Of a DNA stretch of 7,322 nucleotides, positions 1 through 6,456 are shown piece by piece (position 1 is the stretch's first letter; each line of letters begins with the position of its first letter). A model generated the notes under the pieces. The model worked only from the letters and a program-made list of their open reading frames with translations. It did no database searches and was not told the DNA's origin. Source of the DNA: Lysobacteraceae bacterium (GTDB lineage Bacteria > Pseudomonadota > Gammaproteobacteria > Xanthomonadales > Rhodanobacteraceae); NCBI GenBank assembly GCA_018971925.1, contig JAGWZT010000092.1, positions 1 to 7,322 on the forward strand. The letters are read 5' to 3'. Both the position numbers and the translations under genes were made by a program.

Positions 1-99
1 GAACGCGTGCGCCACGAACGGGTTGCCGGATGCGGTCAGTCCGTCCCAGTCGGCTGCGTCGATCCCGCTGATCGATTCGTGCGTGCGCAATACCAGCAT
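1..99 (-). CDS. N-terminal fragment of a putative GNAT-type acyltransferase (COG3146/DUF482-like)
   Basis: The minus strand reads ATG at 99-97 and stays open for 33 codons to the window edge, beginning MLVLRTHESISGIDAADWDG and continuing LTASGNPFVAHAF. The pattern of a short beta strand, then 'I..I.A.DWD.L....NPFV.HAF' is what I remember as the start of the COG3146/DUF482 family, proteins of roughly 380 residues with a GNAT-like (peptidoglycan-bridge FemX-like) fold whose substrate is not established to my knowledge. The rest of the protein lies outside the window, so no catalytic residues can be judged. No Shine-Dalgarno sequence precedes the ATG; a TACAAT hexamer lies 6 nt upstream of it instead. 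The gene is divergent from the hydrolase-cyclase gene. The family call rests on this short motif only. Confidence 0.6.
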   Translation of the reverse strand, partial: MLVLRTHESISGIDAADWDGLTASGNPFVAHAF

Positions 100-105
100 G
101 GTTGC

Positions 106-111
106 ATTGTA
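106..111 (-). promoter_or_regulatory. Candidate -10 element for the leftward GNAT-like gene
   Basis: On the minus strand TACAAT (111-106) is a 5-of-6 match to the TATAAT consensus and stands out in GC-rich DNA. It lies 6 nt before the ATG at 99. Transcription starting about 7 nt downstream would begin at or next to the start codon, giving a leaderless message, which fits the absence of a ribosome binding site. No convincing -35 hexamer is seen at 16-18 nt spacing. TTGACC exists further upstream (about 34 nt from the hexamer), which is too far. Confidence 0.3.
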
Positions 112-316
112 GGCTGTGCGCCGACCTGTCTTGCGGCCGCCACGCGGTCAATCTCCGGCACGGCCCTTGCTCGCCGTGACACGGGATCATTCGGCACGCA
201 TCCGCTTGCTTCAGGAGCACGCGTGGCTTTCCACTGGCGGGGTTCGGGCCGACAACGATGGCTGAAGCATCGCTTGCTATGCTTGTAGGGGCATCGATCT
301 GGAGTCCCCGCGCGGG

Positions 317-1660
317 ATGAACCACCCATCACCTCCCGTCAAATACGTCAGGACCCCGCGTGGCGACATCGCCTACCGCGTCACGGGGGAGGGGCCCGCG
401 AACCTGCTGCTGGTCAATCCGATGAGCCGCAGCATCGAGACGCTGTGGGACTACCCGGCGAACGCGGCCATGCTGGACAAGTTGGCCCAGGGCCACCGCC
501 TGATCATGTTCGATCGTCGCGGCTGCGGCATTTCCGACCCGCTGCCATCGGATGTGCCGCCGACCTGGGAAGATTGGCTGGAAGACATCCTGACCGTGGT
601 CGACCATCTGGGCGCCACCGAGGTGTCGCTGCTGGCCGAACGCGACGCGGCCGCGGCGTCGATGCTGTTCGCGGGCAGCCATCCGGATCGCGTACGCGCG
701 CTCGTGCTGGGCAATACCAGTGCGCGTTTCCGCGTGGCACCGGGTTATCCGTGCGGCGAAAGCGATGAGCGCTCCGACCAGTTGTCGGCGATGTGGGACA
801 CCGCATGGGGCACCGAGCGCATGGTGTCGCAGACGCGCGAAATGCTCACCAGCGATCCGGAATACGTGCGCTGGGTGATGCGCATGCAACGCGTGTCCTA
901 TTCGCCGCGCCGCGCGGGCACGGAGTTCCGTTACATCATCAATTTCGACGCGCGTTCGGTGTTGTCGGCCATCCATGCACCGACGCTGATCCTGCACCGC
1001 CGCGAATTCGCCGTCATTCCCGTCGCGCACGCACACTACCTGGCCGAGCACATCACGCCGGCGAAACTGGCCGTGCTGCCGGGCGGCGACATGGACGTGC
1101 TGGTTCCGGGCGATGACAGCACGCTTGACCTGATCGGACGGTTCCTCGGCAGCCTTGGACCCGTCACGCGTTCCGAACGGGCACTCACCACGGTGTTGTG
1201 CCTCGGCATCGCGCAGTCGGAGCAGCTCGCCGCCAATCTCGGTCACGCGCGCTGGCAGGACTTGCTGGTGCGGCAGCGCGCGATCGTGCGCGCGGAACTT
1301 GCGCGCTTCGATGGCCACGAGGCGACGCGTTCGTCCGAGGGCTTCCTGGTCAGTTTCGACGGCCCCGCGCGTGCGCTGCGTTTCGCGCGCACGGTGCGGC
1401 AGGTGTTGCGCGATCAGTTGCGGCTGGAAATTCGCGCGGGCGCGCACACCGGCGAATGCGCGCGGGCCGGCGACAAGCTCAGCGGCCCGGCCGTGGAAAT
1501 CGGCTTGGCCGTGCTGCTGGCTGCGCAAGCCGGCGAAGTGCTGGCCACATCCGCCGTCAAGGATCTCGGTGTCGGTTCCGGCATCGAGCTGCGCGAACTT
1601 GGCGCGCAAATCCTGAAAGGTGTGCCGGGACGCTGGGAGCTGTACGCGCTCGAGGGCTGA
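317..1660 (+). CDS. Alpha/beta-hydrolase fused to a class III cyclase-like domain, both apparently degenerate
   Basis: The protein has 447 residues with no signal peptide or membrane segment, so it is probably cytoplasmic. Residues ~10-280 are an alpha/beta-hydrolase fold: DRRGCGISD at 66-74 is the usual 'D.RG.G.SD' strand-turn, and HPDRVRALVLGN at 122-133 follows the elbow helix. Residues ~287-446 resemble a class III adenylate/guanylate cyclase domain: ARWQDLL, FDGPARALRFA, RAGAHTGE (373-380) and LKGVPGRWELYA (433-444). Mycobacterium tuberculosis Rv1900c has the same architecture. Catalytic positions look lost. The G-x-S-x-G elbow reads A-E-R-D-A (107-111, Arg109 for Ser), the Asp position reads Phe231 and the His position Met259. 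In the cyclase part the metal Asp positions read Gly297 and Glu341, and the transition-state Arg position reads Ala398. The ATG at 317 has GGAG at 302-305, 11 nt upstream. A regulatory or ligand-sensing role is possible, but the function is unknown. Confidence 0.85.
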   Translation: MNHPSPPVKYVRTPRGDIAYRVTGEGPANLLLVNPMSRSIETLWDYPANAAMLDKLAQGHRLIMFDRRGCGISDPLPSDVPPTWEDWLEDILTVVDHLGATEVSLLAERDAAAASMLFAGSHPDRVRALVLGNTSARFRVAPGYPCGESDERSDQLSAMWDTAWGTERMVSQTREMLTSDPEYVRWVMRMQRVSYSPRRAGTEFRYIINFDARSVLSAIHAPTLILHRREFAVIPVAHAHYLAEHITPAKLAVLPGGDMDVLVPGDDSTLDLIGRFLGSLGPVTRSERALTTVLCLGIAQSEQLAANLGHARWQDLLVRQRAIVRAELARFDGHEATRSSEGFLVSFDGPARALRFARTVRQVLRDQLRLEIRAGAHTGECARAGDKLSGPAVEIGLAVLLAAQAGEVLATSAVKDLGVGSGIELRELGAQILKGVPGRWELYALEG

Positions 1661-1673
1661 AGTGCTTCAGCCC
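1654..1673. terminator. Palindromic hairpin shared by two convergent genes, likely bidirectional terminator
   Basis: The arms GGGCTGAAG (1654-1662) and CTTCAGCCC (1665-1673) are perfectly complementary across a 2-nt centre, so a folded RNA would have about 8 bp and a tetraloop. The hairpin covers the TGA of the hydrolase-cyclase gene (1658-1660) and the stop of trxB (1667-1669 on the minus strand). It would form in transcripts from either direction. There is no clear U-tract on either side, so it may be an inefficient terminator or act by protecting 3' ends. Confidence 0.5.
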
Positions 1674-2629
1674 GCCAGCCCGATCGAATCCAGAAATTTC
1701 TCGGCGTCCAGCGCGGCCATGCAGCCGAAGCCGGCCGACGTCACCGCCTGCCGGTAAACGTGGTCGGCGACATCGCCCGCCGCGAACACGCCGCGCACCG
1801 ATGTTGCCGTGGCGTTGCCTTCCAGCCCGCTCTTGATCTTGATGTAGCCGTTGCGCATGTCGAGCTGGCCCTCGAACACGCCGGTGTTGGGCGTGTGCCC
1901 GATCGCGACGAACATGCCGGTGACCGCGATGTCGCGCTTGCTGCCGTCGGCAGTGCTGACCAGGCGCACACCGGTGACGCCGGTGTCGTCGCCCAGCACT
2001 TCATCGACGGTGTGGTTCCACACCAGTTCGACCTTGCCCGCGGCGGCCTTTTCGAACAACTTGTCCTGCAGGATTTTTTCCGCGCGCAGCTTGTCACGCC
2101 GGTGCACCAGCGTGACCTTGCGGCAGATATTGGCGAGATATAACGCCTCCTCGACCGCGGTGTTGCCGCCCCCGATCACGGCGACGTCCTGGTTGCGGAA
2201 AAAGAATCCGTCGCAGGTGGCGCAGGCCGAAACGCCCTTGCCCTTGAAGGATGTTTCGGACGCGATGCCGAGGTACTTGGCGTCCGCACCGGTCGCGATG
2301 ATCAGCGCGTCGCAGCTGTATTCGCCGCTGTCGCCCTTCAACTTGAACGGCCGCTGCTTCAGGTCGACCGTGTGGATGTGGTCGAACAACACACTGGTGT
2401 TGAAGCGCTGCGCGTGTTCGGCCATGCGCTGCATCAGGTCGGGGCCCTGCACGCCCTGCGCGTCGCCGGGCCAGTTGTCGACTTCCGTGGTCGTGGTCAA
2501 CTGACCGCCCTGGGTGAGGCCCGTGATCAGCATCGGCTGCAGGTTCGCGCGGGCCGCGTAGACGGCCGCGGTGTAGCCCGCGGGGCCGGAACCGAGGATC
2601 AAGAGGCGGCTGTGCTTCGGGGTGCTCAT
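1667..2629 (-). CDS. trxB: Thioredoxin reductase (NADPH, FAD-dependent)
   Basis: This 320-residue cytoplasmic flavoenzyme transfers electrons from NADPH through FAD and a redox-active disulfide to thioredoxin. The length is typical of low-molecular-weight bacterial TrxB. The N-terminal FAD dinucleotide motif G-S-G-P-A-G is at 13-18, the redox pair C-A-T-C at 136-139 inside the usual 'SACATCDG', the NADPH motif G-G-G-N-T-A at 153-158 and the 2'-phosphate-binding HRRDKLR at 176-182. The C-terminal FAD contact AAGDV lies at 283-287. All key residues are present. I chose the ATG at 2629 (MSTPKHSRLL), which has GGGA about 8 nt upstream and leaves the usual short lead before the FAD motif. An in-frame TTG at 2653 would add eight residues that look unrelated to the family. 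The gene is convergent with the hydrolase-cyclase gene, with a 6-nt gap between stops, and divergent from ald. Confidence 0.97.
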   Translation of the reverse strand: MSTPKHSRLLILGSGPAGYTAAVYAARANLQPMLITGLTQGGQLTTTTEVDNWPGDAQGVQGPDLMQRMAEHAQRFNTSVLFDHIHTVDLKQRPFKLKGDSGEYSCDALIIATGADAKYLGIASETSFKGKGVSACATCDGFFFRNQDVAVIGGGNTAVEEALYLANICRKVTLVHRRDKLRAEKILQDKLFEKAAAGKVELVWNHTVDEVLGDDTGVTGVRLVSTADGSKRDIAVTGMFVAIGHTPNTGVFEGQLDMRNGYIKIKSGLEGNATATSVRGVFAAGDVADHVYRQAVTSAGFGCMAALDAEKFLDSIGLAG

Positions 2630-2851
2630 GTATAATTCCCAAGTTGTTTCCAAGGTCCGCAGGAACTTCCTCTCGTCCGCCGCGGTGCGTCATTCGATGC
2701 GGCGATCCCCTACGGCAGTTGCGTCCGTGACTACGGTGCGTCGCGCGCCGCGCCTCGGGCTTCGTCGCCGTGACGAGTCGTGCAGCATGGGGAGTTCACC
2801 GCGGGTTTTCAAGCGCGCGACGGTTGTGATTTTCGCACGAGGATGATTTCC

Positions 2852-3919
2852 ATGCGTATTGGCGTTCCTTCCGAAACCAAGACCCTCGAGGGCCGCGTTG
2901 CCCTCGTTCCCGCTGCTTGCGCGGACCTGATCCGCCACGGCCACGAGGTTTACCTGCAGTCCGGCGCCGGCGAGAAGAGTGGCTTCGCCAATGAGCGCTA
3001 CACCAGGGTCGGCGTGAAGATCGCCAAGGACGCCGCCGCGCTGTACGGCAAGGCGGAAATGATCGTCAAGGTGAAGGAGCCGATCGAAGGCGACCTCAAG
3101 CTTCTCGAGAAGCGCCACCTGTTGTTCTGCTACCTGCACCTCGCACCCGATCCCAAGCTGACCAAGGCGCTGCTGAAGATCGGCCTGACCGGCGTGGCGT
3201 TCGAAAGCGTGCAGGAAGTGGATGGCTCGTTGCCATTGTTGACGCCGATGTCGGTGGTGGCGGGCAAGTTGGCAACCCAAGTCGGCACCACGCTGCTGCA
3301 CCAGCCGCATGGCGGCAAGGGCAAGTTGCTGGGCGGCCTGGCCGCGACCGAGCGCGGCAAGGTCGTGGTGCTGGGCGCAGGCGTGGCCGGTGGCAATGCG
3401 GCCAAGCTGGCGGCCCGTGGCGGCGTCAACGTGGTGGTGTTCGACAAGCGGCCGGACCGCCTGGCGCAAGCGCGCGGCTGGGGCGACAACGTCACCGCGT
3501 TGTACGCATATGAATCGGCGGTGGCCGAGGAAGTCGCGACCGCCGACCTCGTGGTCGGTGCCGTGCTGGTGCCGAGCGCCAGGGCGCCGCACGTGGTCAC
3601 CAGGAAGATGGTGAAGTCGATGGAGAAGGGCAGTGTGCTGGTGGATATTTCCATCGACCAGGGCGGCTGCTTCGAGACTTCGAAGCCGACCACGTGGAAG
3701 GATCCGACCTACGTCGTCGACGGCGTCACGCATTTCTGCGTCACCAACATGCCGGGCGCCGTGCCGCAGACTTCGTCGCAGGCGATCTCTGCGGCGATCC
3801 TGCCGTACGTGACGCGCCTTGCGCAGAAGAACTGGCGCAAGGACGCGATCCTCGCGAGCGGCCTCAATGTCGATGGCGGCGAAATCGTGCATCCGGCGCT
3901 GAAGGGCATGAAGCTCTGA
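2852..3919 (+). CDS. ald: Alanine dehydrogenase (NAD-dependent)
   Basis: This enzyme catalyses reversible oxidative deamination of L-alanine to pyruvate and ammonium with NAD+ in the cytoplasm. The protein has 355 residues, slightly shorter than the usual ~370 because the C-terminus is brief. The start MRIGVPSETKTLEGRVALVP is the family N-terminus. Pyruvate-binding Arg15 and Lys75 and the catalytic His96 fall at the same numbers as in the M. tuberculosis enzyme, and the catalytic Asp is Asp269 in IDQGGCFETS (268-277). The Rossmann motif GAGVAGG is at 175-181, with acidic Asp198 at the end of the next strand favouring NAD over NADP. The ATG at 2852 has GAGGA at 2839-2843 with an 8-nt spacer. 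A GTG at 2780 is in frame but adds 24 residues foreign to the family. The gene is divergent from trxB and followed by its own terminator, so it is probably monocistronic. Confidence 0.95.
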   Translation: MRIGVPSETKTLEGRVALVPAACADLIRHGHEVYLQSGAGEKSGFANERYTRVGVKIAKDAAALYGKAEMIVKVKEPIEGDLKLLEKRHLLFCYLHLAPDPKLTKALLKIGLTGVAFESVQEVDGSLPLLTPMSVVAGKLATQVGTTLLHQPHGGKGKLLGGLAATERGKVVVLGAGVAGGNAAKLAARGGVNVVVFDKRPDRLAQARGWGDNVTALYAYESAVAEEVATADLVVGAVLVPSARAPHVVTRKMVKSMEKGSVLVDISIDQGGCFETSKPTTWKDPTYVVDGVTHFCVTNMPGAVPQTSSQAISAAILPYVTRLAQKNWRKDAILASGLNVDGGEIVHPALKGMKL

Positions 3920-3944
3920 GTGGGTACCAGCAACCTGACGTGAT

Positions 3945-3977
3945 CGACGGCCGCCTTCGGGCGGCCGTCGTATTTAT
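3945..3977 (+). terminator. Intrinsic terminator of ald
   Basis: An 11-bp perfect GC-rich stem (3945-3955 with 3960-3970) encloses a TTCG loop closed by C-G, the extra-stable C(UUCG)G tetraloop. TATTTAT follows (3971-3977) as a short, interrupted U-tract. It starts 25 nt after the ald stop codon. It should separate ald transcription from ftsK. Confidence 0.88.
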
Positions 3978-4081
3978 GGTTTGATGAAGGGTGGTTTCAT
4001 CCGCGAAAGATGATCAGACCCAGGCAACGCCTCTGCTTGGCCCTGTTCGACGCCGCGATCCGGAGGCGGGCGAAACGCCGT

Positions 4082-4087
4082 TATAGT
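4082..4087 (+). promoter_or_regulatory. Candidate -10 element upstream of ftsK
   Basis: TATAGT is a 5-of-6 match to TATAAT in the AT-richest part of the ald-ftsK spacer, about 39 nt before the proposed GTG start, which would give a leader of roughly 30 nt. The hexamer 17 nt upstream (TCCGGA) does not resemble TTGACA, so the promoter would be weak or activator-dependent. The rest of the spacer (3978-4125) holds no gene that I can support. Confidence 0.25.
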
Positions 4088-4125
4088 TTCATCCAGTTTA
4101 TTCAGTTCGAACGGGGTTGCCACGC

Positions 4126-6456
4126 GTGGCGCGTGTCCGAGCACAGGCTGAAGCCAAATCCACCGGAATGAGCGAGCGCACGCGCAGGCTGTTGCGCGAG
4201 GCCGCCGCATTGCTGCTGTTTCCGCTCGCGGTGTACCTGTTCGCGTGCCTGGTCGGCTACAGCAAAACCGATCCAGGATGGTGGTATCGCGGCCCACCGG
4301 GACAACCGGTGCACAATTTCGGCGGTTCGATAGGCGCCTACATCGGTGATCTGCTATTCCACCTGTTCGGCGTGATCGCCTACGCGTTCCCGCTGTTGCT
4401 GGTGGTGCTGGCGGTCGGCGTGCTGCGCGGCTGGTACCGGCGCGGCGAGGGCCAAAGCAAATGGGAACCGAGCCTGCGCCTGATCGGTTTCGTGGCGTTT
4501 TTCGTCGGCGGTTGCGGACTGGCGTGGTTGCATGCGTCGGATCCCGAATGCAACGACGTCACCGCTTCCGGCGGCCTTCTCGGCTGCGGCGCGGGCGGCA
4601 TTCTCCAGCACGGGTTCGGAGAGTTGGGCGCACTGTTGCTGCTGTTCGCGCTCGCGCTCATCGCCGTCACCTGGATCACGGGCTTGTCGTGGTTCCGCGT
4701 GATGGACTGGACCGGGCAGCAAGTGCTGGCTGCTGTGGCGTGGGTGCGTGGCAGGCTGAAGCGCGCGCCGGAAACGCTGGCTGCGCGCGCGGCGCGGGCC
4801 GAACGCGAAGTCGCGCGCAAGGAAGACAGTGCGCGCCGGGCCAGGCGTGAGCCGGTGCGCATCGAGGCCGCGCCTGCGCCCATCGTGAAAAGCGAACGCG
4901 CCAAGCGCGAGACGCAGATTCCGCTGTTCACCGGCGCGGCGAGCGAGGGCGAGCTGCCCCCGTTGTCATTGCTGCAGGAACCGCAGCCGCAATCGGGGAA
5001 GGGCTACTCCGAGGAAACCCTGGAAGTGTTGTCGCGCCAGGTCGAGATGAAGCTCAAGGACTTCCGGATCGACGCGCACGTGGTCAGCGCACACCCCGGC
5101 CCGGTGATCACGCGTTTCGAGCTGGAACCCGCGCCCGGCGTGCGCGGCAGCCAGATCTCGTCGTTGGACAAGGACATCGCGAGAGGTTTGTCTCTGGTCA
5201 GCGTGCGCGTGGTGGACGTGATCCCGGGCAAGAACGTGATCGGCCTGGAGATCCCGAACGCGCATCGCGAGATCGTTTACCTCTCCGAGATTTTCAGTTC
5301 GCGCGAATACGGCGACGCACGCTCGCCGCTGTCATTGGCGCTGGGCAAGGACATCGGCGGACGGCCGGTGGTGGTCGATCTGCAGAAGATGCCGCACCTG
5401 TTGGTGGCGGGCACCACGGGCTCGGGCAAATCCGTTGCGCTGAACGCGATGGTGCTGTCGTTGCTGTTCAAGGCGAAGCCGGCCGACGTGCGCATGATCA
5501 TGATCGACCCGAAGATGCTGGAGCTGTCGGTGTACGACCGCATCCCGCACTTGCTGGCGCCGGTCGTCACCGACATGAAGGAGGCCGCCAACGCGCTGCG
5601 CTGGTGTGTCGCCGAAATGGAGCGCCGCTACAAGGTGATGGCCGCGGTGGGGGTGCGTAATCTTGCCGGCTTCAACAAGAAAGTGCGCGACGCCGAGGCC
5701 GCAGGCCAGCCGTTGCCCGATCCGCTGTTCAAGGCCAATCCCGATGCGCCGGAAGACAAGGCGCAGCCGCTGCAGCCGCTGCCGTTCATCGTCGTGATCA
5801 TCGACGAATTCGCCGACATGATGATGATCGTCGGCAAGAAGGTCGAGGAGCTGATCGCGCGCCTCGCGCAGAAGGCGCGTGCGGCAGGCGTGCACCTGAT
5901 CCTCGCCACCCAGCGTCCGTCGGTGGACGTGATCACCGGCTTGATCAAAGCCAACATCCCCACCCGCATCGCGTTCCAGGTTTCATCGAAAATCGACTCG
6001 CGCACCATCCTCGACCAGTCCGGCGCGGAGACGCTGCTCGGCAACGGCGACATGTTGTACCTGCCGCCCGGCACCGCGACCCCGGAGCGCGTGCACGGTG
6101 CGTTCGTGGGCGACGACGACGTGCACAGGGTCGTCGAATGGCTGCGTACCCAAGGTGAACCGAGCTACATTGAAGGCGTACTGGAGGAAGTGCAGACGCT
6201 CGGCGACGGCAAGGTCATCAATGAGTCCGGCCTTCCGGAAGAAGAAAGCCCCGGCGATGACAATGCGCTGTACGACCGGGCCGTGCAGATCGTGACCACC
6301 AGCCGGCGCGCGTCCATTTCGGGCGTGCAGAGGCACCTGCGCATCGGCTACAACCGCGCCGCGCGCCTGATCGAGCAGATGGAGCAGGCGGGGCTCGTCT
6401 CGCCGATGCAGTCGAACGGCAACCGCGAGGTGCTGGTGCCCGCGAGGAGCGAATAG
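4126..6456 (+). CDS. ftsK: Cell-division DNA translocase FtsK
   Basis: FtsK is a septum-anchored hexameric ATPase that pumps DNA toward the dif site and activates XerCD recombination. Counted from the GTG at 4126 the protein has 776 residues, typical of the short-linker form (E. coli has 1329). Membrane segments lie at about 26-45, 79-100, 118-136 and 165-186. The last loop between segments carries two cysteines (142 and 154). A charged linker (~200-285) leads into the alpha/beta motor, with Walker A GTTGSGKS at 429-436 and Walker B VVIIDEF at 556-562. The C-terminal gamma winged helix (~713-776) has the expected RRASISGVQRHLRIGYNRAAR for KOPS reading. The start is uncertain: GTG 4126 has GGGG 9 nt upstream, TTG 4117 is also in frame, and ATG 4168 (14 residues later) has only GGA touching it. 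The stop overlaps lolA by one base. Codon usage changes abruptly near 6264-6316, inside the gamma domain. Confidence 0.95.
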   Translation: MARVRAQAEAKSTGMSERTRRLLREAAALLLFPLAVYLFACLVGYSKTDPGWWYRGPPGQPVHNFGGSIGAYIGDLLFHLFGVIAYAFPLLLVVLAVGVLRGWYRRGEGQSKWEPSLRLIGFVAFFVGGCGLAWLHASDPECNDVTASGGLLGCGAGGILQHGFGELGALLLLFALALIAVTWITGLSWFRVMDWTGQQVLAAVAWVRGRLKRAPETLAARAARAEREVARKEDSARRARREPVRIEAAPAPIVKSERAKRETQIPLFTGAASEGELPPLSLLQEPQPQSGKGYSEETLEVLSRQVEMKLKDFRIDAHVVSAHPGPVITRFELEPAPGVRGSQISSLDKDIARGLSLVSVRVVDVIPGKNVIGLEIPNAHREIVYLSEIFSSREYGDARSPLSLALGKDIGGRPVVVDLQKMPHLLVAGTTGSGKSVALNAMVLSLLFKAKPADVRMIMIDPKMLELSVYDRIPHLLAPVVTDMKEAANALRWCVAEMERRYKVMAAVGVRNLAGFNKKVRDAEAAGQPLPDPLFKANPDAPEDKAQPLQPLPFIVVIIDEFADMMMIVGKKVEELIARLAQKARAAGVHLILATQRPSVDVITGLIKANIPTRIAFQVSSKIDSRTILDQSGAETLLGNGDMLYLPPGTATPERVHGAFVGDDDVHRVVEWLRTQGEPSYIEGVLEEVQTLGDGKVINESGLPEEESPGDDNALYDRAVQIVTTSRRASISGVQRHLRIGYNRAARLIEQMEQAGLVSPMQSNGNREVLVPARSE

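Noticed and set aside
100..316. Possible small gene in the divergent spacer between the GNAT-like gene and the hydrolase-cyclase gene
   Set aside because: The open frames here overlap on both strands, lack ribosome binding sites and show no protein-like pattern; only a weak TATGCT (278-283) hints at a rightward promoter.
329..1609. A 426-codon open frame on the minus strand opposite the hydrolase-cyclase gene
   Set aside because: It is rich in Arg, His, Gln and Ala with no recognisable motif, as expected for the reverse reading of a GC-rich gene, and the plus-strand frame has clear domain homology.
2630..2653. Upstream TTG start for trxB adding eight residues
   Set aside because: The ATG at 2629 has a GGGA sequence at suitable distance and gives the usual TrxB N-terminus; the extension does not resemble the family.
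2824..2840. CRP/Clp-like half palindrome TTGTGATTTTCGCACGA just upstream of the ald ribosome binding site
   Set aside because: The half sites are one base out of the TGTGA-N6-TCACA register and imperfect, and the position overlaps the translation initiation region.
2780..2851. Upstream GTG start for ald adding 24 residues
   Set aside because: MRIGVPSE at the ATG 2852 is the family start, with a good GAGGA ribosome binding site; residue numbers of Arg15, Lys75 and His96 then match the M. tuberculosis enzyme.
2690..3892. A 400-codon open frame on the minus strand opposite ald
   Set aside because: It has low-complexity His/Arg/Gln-rich composition and shadows a well-supported ald coding sequence with all catalytic residues.
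3983..4094. GTTTCATCC repeated at 3994 and 4086, and a 6-bp GATGAA/TTCATC inverted repeat at 3983-4001
   Set aside because: Two 9-nt copies and a 6-bp stem with a 7-nt loop are close to chance expectation; no further copies are seen to suggest an operator array.
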